From assembly GCA_964349045.1 (NCBI GenBank), contig CAYGFI010000040.1:1-31032 (forward strand): 31,032 bases of DNA. Direction: 5' to 3'. The notes under the pieces are model-generated. The model was not told the origin of the DNA, made no database searches, and saw nothing but the letters and a program-made list of their open reading frames with translations. This DNA is from JACJXF01 sp964349045 (GTDB lineage: Bacteria; Bacteroidota; Bacteroidia; Bacteroidales; GCA-2748055). Shown one piece after another: positions 24,256-31,032 of the stretch. The first letter of the stretch is position 1. Each line of letters begins with the position of its first letter. Made by a program: the position numbers and the translations under genes.

Positions 24256-24864
24256 TTAATTAGAGAAATATATCGTTCCATCCCTCTGGATAAAATATTT
24301 TATATCAACCTCCATATATTCAGCCCGATCTCCCTCATTATAGACTCTGATTTCCTTAACAAAAAATTTTACGTAATTCGCTTTCCATGTTCTGAATGTA
24401 TACATCTGAAACGCTTTAATGGTATCCGTAAGGGTAACAAATTCCGGAAAAGCGGCCTGGTTATAATTATTATAGAACTCTTCTGCCCCGGCCAGATCAA
24501 GGAATTCCGCATTCAGATAAAAGCCATAAGTTGACTCAGATACCGTGTTAGTAGAAAACTGAACCCCGGTAAGCTCCCCTTTTGTATTCAGTATCTCATT
24601 CAGGTAAATATCAATTTCACTTCCGGAAGAAATCCTTTCATAAAAATCCTGATATTCGAATGAATACCCCATAATATAATACGGCTGGGTGCCAAATGTT
24701 TGCGAACTTAAAGTAATTTCATTGGTGTGAGAAGGATTTCCATTATCCTTTTTACATGAGGGAGTTATGAAAAATAAAATTAACAGGCTTATTCTCAGTA
24801 TCTTGTATGGATAGAAAAATAGCAGATTACCTTCCTTTACCGACCTGAATAACAATCTTATCAT
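24256..24864 (-). CDS. Putative lipoprotein of unknown function
   Basis: The 202-residue protein has an N-terminal hydrophobic stretch ending in a lipobox-like TPSC (Cys at about residue 37) followed by KKDNGN, a typical Bacteroidota lipoprotein start. The n-region before it is unusually long and may be an over-extension; an in-frame start nearer the hydrophobic stretch is possible. The mature part is mostly beta, with aromatic residues and no cysteines: YYIMGYSFEYQDFYERISSG at about 62-81, then repeated TYGFYLNAEF and MYTFRTW stretches. I recognise no domain. It lies between ald (9 bases) and plsC (3 bases), so it is co-transcribed with them. Confidence 0.7.
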   Translation of the reverse strand: MIRLLFRSVKEGNLLFFYPYKILRISLLILFFITPSCKKDNGNPSHTNEITLSSQTFGTQPYYIMGYSFEYQDFYERISSGSEIDIYLNEILNTKGELTGVQFSTNTVSESTYGFYLNAEFLDLAGAEEFYNNYNQAAFPEFVTLTDTIKAFQMYTFRTWKANYVKFFVKEIRVYNEGDRAEYMEVDIKYFIQRDGTIYFSN

Positions 24865-24873
24865 AATAAATAA

Positions 24874-26097
24874 CTAAAATGCCGCCATGAAAAGGTCAAT
24901 ATCTTTGGAGGGAATGTCAAAAAGTTTACCAATATACTCGTTGGTCAGAATACCATTGTAAACATATACTCCGTGTCGTAAACCCTTATCTTCCTTGAGC
25001 TTTTTATTTAACCCCCCTGCTTCTCCCATCTCAAGCAGCAAGGGAAGCAACACATTACTGATTGCAATTGAAGCGGTACGGGCTACGCTGGAAGGAATAT
25101 TCGGAACACAATAATGAACCACACCATGTTTGGTAAATACCGGATCATGCTGGTTTCTGCATTCTGAAGTCTCAACGCATCCTCCCTGATCAATACTGAT
25201 ATCCACAATTACTGAACCTTTCTTCATTACTTTTACCATATCATCAGTAACATAAAATCTCGGCCCTTTTTCGATCAGGTGTATAGCCCCGATCAGTACA
25301 TCAGCCGATTTTAAGGCGTTTTTTAATACCCGGGGATGAAAAACTGAGGTGTGAAGTCTTATTCCCACATTAATTTGCAATTGCCTCAGCCGCTGCACCG
25401 ATTGATCAAAAACTTTTACGAAAGCTCCAAGTCCCATAGCTGCTCTTACAGCATATTCAGCTGCTGTACCGGCTCCAAGGATGACGACCTCGGTAGGTGT
25501 TATCCCGGTAATGCCACCCAGCATGACGCCTTTTCCTCCCCTTAGATTACTCAGGTATTCGGCTGCAATCAAAACAGCTGTATTCCCGGCAATGGCGCTC
25601 ATGGAGCTGGTTACCGGATAGGAGTTATTTTCGTCTTTGATCTTCTCAAATGCAATTGCAGTGATCTTGCGGGAGATCAACTCCTGCATGAATTCTTTAT
25701 TTTGAGACTGAAGGTGTAATGAAGAAAACAATATTTGTTGTGAATTGAGCCATTTCAATTCTTTCAGAGTTGGAGGAGCAATTTTGATTATAATATCTGA
25801 AGAATATACGTCTTCCTTTTTATCAACAATTAATGCTCCTTTTTCGCTATAATCATTATTGGAATAATTGGAAGCTTTTCCGGCATTGTTTTCAATCCGA
25901 ACCTCATGTCCATTATTTACCAGTATCTCAACTGCTTCAGGAGTGAGTGAAACCCGGCTCTCCTGATCCTGATCTTCCATGGGGAGACCAATGCTGAGAA
26001 TTTTAGGTTTTTTACCTACTTCAAGCATTTCTTCCCGGGGGAGTAATCCTCCGTTTGGGAATGAATACCTGGAATTTGTTTTGTTTGCCTGGATCAT
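24874..26097 (-). CDS. ald: Alanine dehydrogenase
   Basis: This cytoplasmic enzyme performs the reversible NAD-dependent oxidative deamination of L-alanine to pyruvate and ammonia. It has 407 residues, about 35 more than the Bacillus enzyme because of an N-terminal extension. The alanine dehydrogenase/PNT N-terminal domain has ESRVSLTP with substrate Arg (R48), IKIAPP with K105 and SSLHLQ with the catalytic-type H128. The Rossmann domain carries GAGTAAEYA at 208-216. VDISIDQGGCVETS has the conserved Asp, and NIPSSVARTAS closes the active site. A proton-translocating transhydrogenase is excluded by the absence of membrane helices. It follows tsaE by 70 bases on the same strand. Confidence 0.92.
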   Translation of the reverse strand: MIQANKTNSRYSFPNGGLLPREEMLEVGKKPKILSIGLPMEDQDQESRVSLTPEAVEILVNNGHEVRIENNAGKASNYSNNDYSEKGALIVDKKEDVYSSDIIIKIAPPTLKELKWLNSQQILFSSLHLQSQNKEFMQELISRKITAIAFEKIKDENNSYPVTSSMSAIAGNTAVLIAAEYLSNLRGGKGVMLGGITGITPTEVVILGAGTAAEYAVRAAMGLGAFVKVFDQSVQRLRQLQINVGIRLHTSVFHPRVLKNALKSADVLIGAIHLIEKGPRFYVTDDMVKVMKKGSVIVDISIDQGGCVETSECRNQHDPVFTKHGVVHYCVPNIPSSVARTASIAISNVLLPLLLEMGEAGGLNKKLKEDKGLRHGVYVYNGILTNEYIGKLFDIPSKDIDLFMAAF

Positions 26098-26167
26098 TTA
26101 TACCTTTGCTTAATTTCTTGGGCGAACTAAAATACTACAAATACCCATGCTTGTCAAGAATTATCTG

Positions 26168-26587
26168 CTATTCCTCAATTTTCAGTATTCTTTTACCATC
26201 ATTCTGTACCGTTATATATACTCTGAGGGCGCCCGCCGGTATCAGATGAGTCGCTTTTTCCGGCCACTCGATAAAACATAAGTGGCCACTGTAAAAATAA
26301 TCCTCATACCCCAGGTCAAAAAGCTCTGTGGCATTGTTTATCCGGTAAAAATCAAAATGATATATAACCGAATTGTCAGAAGTGTGGTATTCATATACTA
26401 ATGCAAAAGTAGGACTGCTAACTCCGTCTACAACATTTAATTCCCTGCAAAGCGCTTTGATAAAAGTGGTTTTACCGGCTCCCATCTCACCAAAAAATGC
26501 CACAACTTTCCTGTCACCCAGTATTTTTATAAATTCTTTAGCCGGCTTATCAATATTTTCGGGGGATTCAATTATTAGTTCTCTCAT
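26168..26587 (-). CDS. tsaE: tRNA threonylcarbamoyladenosine biosynthesis ATPase TsaE
   Basis: TsaE is the small ATPase that works with TsaB and TsaD to make N6-threonylcarbamoyladenosine at position 37 of ANN-decoding tRNAs. The protein has 139 residues, normal for the family. Walker A is GEMGAGKT at 33-40, followed by the TsaE-specific SPTFALVYEY block and YHFDFYRI (H-x-D-x-Y-R). EWPE, near the C-terminus, completes the signature. Its ATG is four bases after the porX stop, so it is co-transcribed with porX; the pairing is chromosomal context rather than a known functional link. Confidence 0.93.
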   Translation of the reverse strand: MRELIIESPENIDKPAKEFIKILGDRKVVAFFGEMGAGKTTFIKALCRELNVVDGVSSPTFALVYEYHTSDNSVIYHFDFYRINNATELFDLGYEDYFYSGHLCFIEWPEKATHLIPAGALRVYITVQNDGKRILKIEE

Positions 26588-26591
26588 AATT

Positions 26592-28148
26592 CTAAGACCT
26601 TAGTGTTATGAGCGGGATTAACATTTCTTCGAGGGAGATTCCTCCATGCTGAAAAGTATTCCTGTAGTAATTGGCAATATGATTATAATTATTGGGGTAA
26701 ACAAGGAAATCATCATTCATGGCAAAGATATATTTTGAACTTAAATTTGCTTTTGGAAGATGAACTTCTTCAGGAAATTTCACTTCATAAACCAGTTTTG
26801 GATCGTAATTCATATTCCGGCCCAGCTTGTATCTTAAATTTGTAGATGTCTGCCTGTCACCTATTATCCGAACGGCATTGTTAACGCGGATTGTACCGTG
26901 ATCGGTAGTTATTATTACTTTAACCTTATGATTCGCTAAGAGCCTGATTAGCTCCAGCAGATGCGAATGCCGGAACCAGGAAACTGTAAGTGAACGATAA
27001 GCCGATTCATTATTTGCCAGTTCGCGGATCATTTCCATCTCCGTGCGTGCATGTGAAAGCATGTCAACAAAATTGTAAACTATAATATTTAAATCATAGT
27101 TCAACAGATCAGAAACTGATTCCTGAAGTTTTTTGCCGGCCTTAAGATTATTAATTTTTTCATAACGGAATTTATAAGTCTTCCCAAGCCTGTTAATATG
27201 ATTTTCGAAAAGCTCCTTTTCCTTTAGATTCTTTCCTCCCTCCTCGTCGTCAAATAGCCAAACTCCCGGAAACAAATTGTTGATTTCCAAAGGCATGAGC
27301 CCGGCGAACATCGCATTCCGGGAGTATTGTGTGGCAGTGGGAAGAATACTGCAATAAAGCTCTTCGGATTCCACTTTTAAAAATTCACTTATGTCTTTTT
27401 CAATTACTTTCCACTGATCGAACCTTAGATTATCAATCAACAGAAAAAAAACTTTTTCTCCTTTATCGAGCAGGGGAAAAACCTTTGCACTCATAACATT
27501 GGGAGAAAGCAGAGGTTTTTCAATATTCTTAGGTTCAAACCATGACCGGTAATTTGTTTTTATAAACCGGGCAAATCCTTTGTTAGCTTCTGATTTTTGC
27601 ATCAGAAGCACCTCATCCATCGCTGTTTGTGAATGGCTATCCAACTCTATCTCCCAAAAACAAAGCAGCTTATAAATATCAACCCAGTCATTGTAAGAAG
27701 AGGCTGTATTGATACGAGAAGTTATCTGTGAAAACTGTATCTGGTAATCACTCGTAGTTTTCTCACTTACCAGGCGTTTTGTATCGATATTCTTTTTAAT
27801 GGTCAGGAGAATCTGATTGGGATTTACTGGTTTTATAAGGTAATCTGCAATTTTTGAGCCAATGGCCTCTTCCATGATGTCTTCAGCTTCGCTCTTCGTG
27901 ATCATCACCACCGGAACATTCGGACGGATAAGCTTAATTCGGGTCAGAGTCTCTAATCCACTTAAACCGGGCATATTCTCGTCCAGAAAAATCAGGTCGA
28001 ATTCCTGCTGTTCAACCATAAATAGTGCATCATCACCGTTATTTGCTGTTTCCAGGTGAAAACCCTTCTCTTTCAGAAAAAGTATATAGGCCTTTAATAA
28101 GTCGATTTCATCATCTACCCATAATATTCTTATGATTTTTTCCATCAT
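26592..28148 (-). CDS. porX: T9SS regulator PorX: response regulator fused to a PglZ-type phosphatase domain
   Basis: PorX is the cytoplasmic response regulator that, with the kinase PorY elsewhere in the genome, controls type IX secretion genes and binds PorL. The protein has 518 residues. A receiver domain (about 6-122) has acidic D12/D13, phospho-acceptor D56 (LIFLDENMPG), T84 and K106. A helical linker leads to an alkaline-phosphatase-superfamily PglZ domain (about 215-518). That domain's metal and catalytic motifs are present: LLIDNLRFDQW with D239, LPTATQYSRN with nucleophile T271, DMLSHARTEM with D362/H366, and TTDHGT with D416/H417. It lies 19 bases after porW, a pairing that supports the call. 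There is no DNA-binding domain, as expected for PorX. Confidence 0.94.
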   Translation of the reverse strand: MMEKIIRILWVDDEIDLLKAYILFLKEKGFHLETANNGDDALFMVEQQEFDLIFLDENMPGLSGLETLTRIKLIRPNVPVVMITKSEAEDIMEEAIGSKIADYLIKPVNPNQILLTIKKNIDTKRLVSEKTTSDYQIQFSQITSRINTASSYNDWVDIYKLLCFWEIELDSHSQTAMDEVLLMQKSEANKGFARFIKTNYRSWFEPKNIEKPLLSPNVMSAKVFPLLDKGEKVFFLLIDNLRFDQWKVIEKDISEFLKVESEELYCSILPTATQYSRNAMFAGLMPLEINNLFPGVWLFDDEEGGKNLKEKELFENHINRLGKTYKFRYEKINNLKAGKKLQESVSDLLNYDLNIIVYNFVDMLSHARTEMEMIRELANNESAYRSLTVSWFRHSHLLELIRLLANHKVKVIITTDHGTIRVNNAVRIIGDRQTSTNLRYKLGRNMNYDPKLVYEVKFPEEVHLPKANLSSKYIFAMNDDFLVYPNNYNHIANYYRNTFQHGGISLEEMLIPLITLRS

Positions 28149-28167
28149 TGAAAGGATTCCGGGTTAA

Positions 28168-30816
28168 TTAGTAATGTTTTTCATAAAAAAGGATATACTT
28201 TTCTAAACTATTGTCCTGCAGTAATTTATCATAATTTCCGGAAGATATAAGGAATATTTTTACGTCCTCTGGTTTGTGGATCCCTACAATATCTGACCGG
28301 CTGCTGCCAACACTTAAAAAATAACGGCGGGCCTTTTCAAGGTCACTGAAAGATTGAACCACCAGCAGATTCCTGCCGGATGATTCTGCCTTAAGAATTC
28401 CCAGGTTAAGATTATCGTAATTATCAAGATTAAAATTAATCATGTTAAAATTTATTTGATTAATATCGACTGATTTAATTGCAGATACAACCAGATAGTG
28501 ACTTTCAGCAGAATCAAATGTAAATATTTCTTCAGCCTGCGCTGCAATATCAGCCGTTTTGATTTCGGGGGATATATCATAAATGAATTCAATCAGTTCC
28601 TTTGCATAGGTGCTTACTTCATGGTCAGGGAATGCTTTAACCAAAGTATCTAGTTCTTCTTTAAGTCTTCCCTGACCCTGCAATTGGCCTATTGACAAAG
28701 CTCTGAGCAATATAAACCGTGGAATTATCGCGTCTCCTTTATATTGAATCAGGGCAAGATCAGCGTTATTAACAACCCCGGCATAATCTGCAGATTTATA
28801 TCTGATATAGGTATCTTCATAAAATTTATTTACCCGGTTCATTTCCTGTTCCAGTTCCTTTACATAATCGGGATTTGCCAGCATTTTTGCCCTGGGATGA
28901 TCAGGGTATTTTTTAATGAGAAGATTTTTATAAAAATCACTTTTAGCCACATCATTTAATATTCCATATATCTCATAAAGATGATAATAAGAAGGGAAGG
29001 CAAGTGTGTGAGAAGAATATTTATCAACAAGTTCTTCAAAGCATGCAATAGCCTTATTCATATCGTTAAACTCGATCCGGTAAATTTCGCCCATGTTAAA
29101 AAGCGCTTTGACAAGCCTTTCATTTGAACTTACAAGCGCTGAATCAGAGAAAGGAATATTTTGCAGGTAAAACTCACGCGTCCTGGTACTGAGAACCGTA
29201 GTTTTCTTTTCGCTGACAGAATCAGGGGTGGCCTGGCTTTCTGCTGTTTCAAAGCTTTCAACAACCTGTTTATTCAATCTTCTCCAGTTATCTTCGAGCT
29301 TACGGTTACCCCAGCGCATCCTGAAATCAGGCTGTCCAAATCCTTTTGCATTAAGATTATAAAAATACCAGCTCCCGCCTGCGGTATTACCTGGAAGCCG
29401 GTCGCCTGCCGACTGATTCTGGTTCATCATTCCATATTGCTTATCGAGCATTTCCTCCGATTTTCTTTTTGCTTCTTCCTGCTCGAGGGCAACAACATCG
29501 GCTATAATTTTATCAATAATTGCATTCCGCTCACTCTCAGGTAATTTGGCAAGGACCTGCACACTATCCTCCATCTCATAAATAACCAGGTTTTCAACCA
29601 GGTGAGTCAGGGATTTTGTTTTGTTGCTTAACTGGTTATAATTTTCATGAGCGTTATCAATGTTCTGCATGGTACTATCGTAGTAAGCCTGAGCCAGAGC
29701 ATATTCAGGAATAACATAATAATAATCAGCCAGCGCGAGATAGGATAAGCCTTTCTGATTAAAATTGCTGACACTTTTGCTTATGCTGAGTTTGTACAAA
29801 CTTATTGCTTCTTCTTTATTACCTTCCTTAAGAGCAATATTCCCGAGCGCATAATAAATCTGATCCTGAAAGTCTTTGTTTTTTTCGTCTTTCAGCATCT
29901 TTCGAAGGAGACTCCTTATCTCCCTCCCCCCTTCAGAGCCTGCCTGAAAAGACCCGGCCATATTGATTTTTGCATTAAAGGTCATTTCGTAAGGCGGATT
30001 CATCCTTATTACCTTTTTGTATGCCCCTAAAGCTTTAGCCGGATTTCCAGCTTCCTGGTAAAGCTGTGCCAGAATATATGTATAACGGATCTTATAGTGC
30101 TTTTTTCTTACCAGTTTTATAGCCTTTTCAAGCATCTCCACAGCTTTGATATAATTTTTTTCCTTTATGTGAAGATCAGCAAAACTGGTATAAAAGTCTT
30201 TATGATATTTCCGGGGCATTTTCTCATCCAGTTGAAGAGTGATGAGAATTTTCTCCGCTTCGCGATACTCACCAGTTTCAATATATACTCTTGATAACCA
30301 GATTAGTGCGCTGTATTTAATAGGTTGATCGGGAAAATTTGTAATGATATATTTAAAGGTTTCCCCTGCAAGTCCAAGCTGATTCTGATAAACATACGAT
30401 TTCCCCATCAACAGATAATTATCGTCAATCCACCTGTTAAATTCTTTTTTATTATAAAATTCTTTTTGTCTGGGGGATTGGGGCCCTTTCTTTAATTCAG
30501 GCTTGGCGGTAATAGAATGAAGAGTTATGACCTTACTGGCTTTTTTGATTGCCCGGTCCATATCGCCGGTGACCATCTGCGAGATAGTATTGTCAGAATA
30601 ATAAAACAAGGGTAATAGTTTCGAATAATTATCAGACTGAGAAGTCTCCGCACGTTTTATTCCCTTTTTAAAACTCTCGTTCCCATTGAAAAAAACATTA
30701 TAATGAGATGTGACGTTATGATAACTACGACTAATGAAGGTATTTTTCGTGGTTGAACAGGCTGTTGTCAAAAAAGGTAGCAACAGCAAGAATTTATTTT
30801 TTAAAAAGCTCCTCAA
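28168..30816 (-). CDS. porW: T9SS lipoprotein PorW/SprE with tetratricopeptide repeats
   Basis: PorW (SprE in Flavobacterium) is an essential TPR lipoprotein of the type IX secretion apparatus, thought to link the PorLM motor to the outer-membrane translocon. It has 882 residues. The signal peptide ends LTTAC with the lipidated Cys at residue 20, followed by the family-typical STTKNTFISRSYHNVTSHYN and FNGNESFKKGIKR. TPR-like helical pairs occupy about 130-400 and 560-680; a charged coiled segment (QEEAKRKSEEMLDKQ) lies between. The start is TTG at 30816, since a stop lies two codons upstream and no ATG precedes the signal peptide. The gene heads the porW-porX-tsaE run. Confidence 0.92.
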   Translation of the reverse strand: MRSFLKNKFLLLLPFLTTACSTTKNTFISRSYHNVTSHYNVFFNGNESFKKGIKRAETSQSDNYSKLLPLFYYSDNTISQMVTGDMDRAIKKASKVITLHSITAKPELKKGPQSPRQKEFYNKKEFNRWIDDNYLLMGKSYVYQNQLGLAGETFKYIITNFPDQPIKYSALIWLSRVYIETGEYREAEKILITLQLDEKMPRKYHKDFYTSFADLHIKEKNYIKAVEMLEKAIKLVRKKHYKIRYTYILAQLYQEAGNPAKALGAYKKVIRMNPPYEMTFNAKINMAGSFQAGSEGGREIRSLLRKMLKDEKNKDFQDQIYYALGNIALKEGNKEEAISLYKLSISKSVSNFNQKGLSYLALADYYYVIPEYALAQAYYDSTMQNIDNAHENYNQLSNKTKSLTHLVENLVIYEMEDSVQVLAKLPESERNAIIDKIIADVVALEQEEAKRKSEEMLDKQYGMMNQNQSAGDRLPGNTAGGSWYFYNLNAKGFGQPDFRMRWGNRKLEDNWRRLNKQVVESFETAESQATPDSVSEKKTTVLSTRTREFYLQNIPFSDSALVSSNERLVKALFNMGEIYRIEFNDMNKAIACFEELVDKYSSHTLAFPSYYHLYEIYGILNDVAKSDFYKNLLIKKYPDHPRAKMLANPDYVKELEQEMNRVNKFYEDTYIRYKSADYAGVVNNADLALIQYKGDAIIPRFILLRALSIGQLQGQGRLKEELDTLVKAFPDHEVSTYAKELIEFIYDISPEIKTADIAAQAEEIFTFDSAESHYLVVSAIKSVDINQINFNMINFNLDNYDNLNLGILKAESSGRNLLVVQSFSDLEKARRYFLSVGSSRSDIVGIHKPEDVKIFLISSGNYDKLLQDNSLEKYILFYEKHY

Positions 30817-30835
30817 AAACTATCGGTTTAGGTGT

Positions 30836-30843
30836 GAAAGTTA
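30836..30843 (-). promoter_or_regulatory. Possible -7 element for porW
   Basis: On the minus strand TAACTTTC matches seven of eight consensus positions of TAnnTTTG, 19 bases before the TTG start. No clear -33 TTTG is present, so support is weak. Confidence 0.25.
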
Positions 30844-31032
30844 TAACTGAAAATTAAGGTTTATATTTTATTTCAGGGCTTTATAATTCTCCAGTTCGCC
30901 TATTCGGCCATTTGAAAATTTAACAATGAACTTCTGTATGATATTGATAAATGATGTATTTAAAGGATAATTCTTATAAATTCAGCCAGTTAATTATGGA
31001 GTATAACCTACTGATTTATAATATTATAAAAT

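Noticed and set aside
30868..30980. Minus-strand frame ending NGRIGELENYKALK upstream of porW, looking like a C-terminus
   Set aside because: It is closed upstream by a TGA after about 37 codons, has no start codon, and the sequence beyond is AT-rich with stops in all frames.
30996..31032. Possible start of a divergent gene (ATG at 30996) at the right edge
   Set aside because: Only about 12 codons remain in the window and they are AT-rich with no recognisable family.
1..31032. CRISPR arrays, tRNA or rRNA genes
   Set aside because: No regularly spaced repeats and no tRNA- or rRNA-like stretches were noticed by eye. A tRNAscan/Infernal run would be needed to exclude small RNAs fully.

Overview
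The window looks like a chromosomal piece of a Bacteroidota bacterium, probably Bacteroidales/Marinilabiliales-like and probably from a metagenome or draft assembly. The evidence is a pair of type IX secretion (T9SS) regulators (PorX and PorW/SprE), two T9SS C-terminal sorting domains, an SDR-type threonine dehydrogenase, a TAnnTTTG-type promoter, AT-rich non-coding DNA and no Shine-Dalgarno-like leaders. A run of 10 N at 21761-21770 marks a scaffold join, so the two sides of that point need not be truly adjacent.

Region 1 (1-2,930) is an AT-rich accessory patch. It holds the tail of a T9SS cargo protein, a DUF4143-type ATPase, and two decayed fragments of a XRE/HigA-like antitoxin gene. The fragments form a ~113-bp direct repeat bracketing a two-gene cassette (a GNAT-like protein and a 58-residue basic protein). 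Region 2 (2,931-5,257) is tdh-kbl on the plus strand, which converts threonine to glycine and acetyl-CoA; a REP-like palindromic element lies between the two genes.

Region 3 (5,524-14,103, all minus strand) reads as a beta-1,3-glucan (laminarin-type) utilisation operon. In transcription order it has a T9SS-exported GH16 endoglucanase with CBM6, an MFS sugar-porter, a GH158-like lipoprotein glucanase and a large cytoplasmic GH94-clan (GH149-like) phosphorylase. There is no SusC/SusD pair. The family calls for the last two are inferred.

Region 4 (14,104-18,938) starts with decayed sequence: a short ORF with a weak rhodanese-like tail and a frameshifted, 5'-truncated OsmC gene. It continues with a tight four-gene minus-strand operon of an SDR reductase, a radical SAM protein with a Cys-rich tail, an exported START-like protein and a HemN/HemW-like radical SAM protein. 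I cannot assign this operon to a known pathway, and it is the best candidate here for something undescribed. A transposase OrfA remnant lies upstream.

Region 5 (18,939-31,032, minus strand) is mostly housekeeping. It has the B12-dependent ribonucleotide reductase nrdJ, then, after the assembly gap, the run porW-porX-tsaE-ald-lipoprotein-plsC-waaA in transcription order. PorW and PorX are components that control or build the T9SS, the system predicted to export the GH16 enzyme in region 3.
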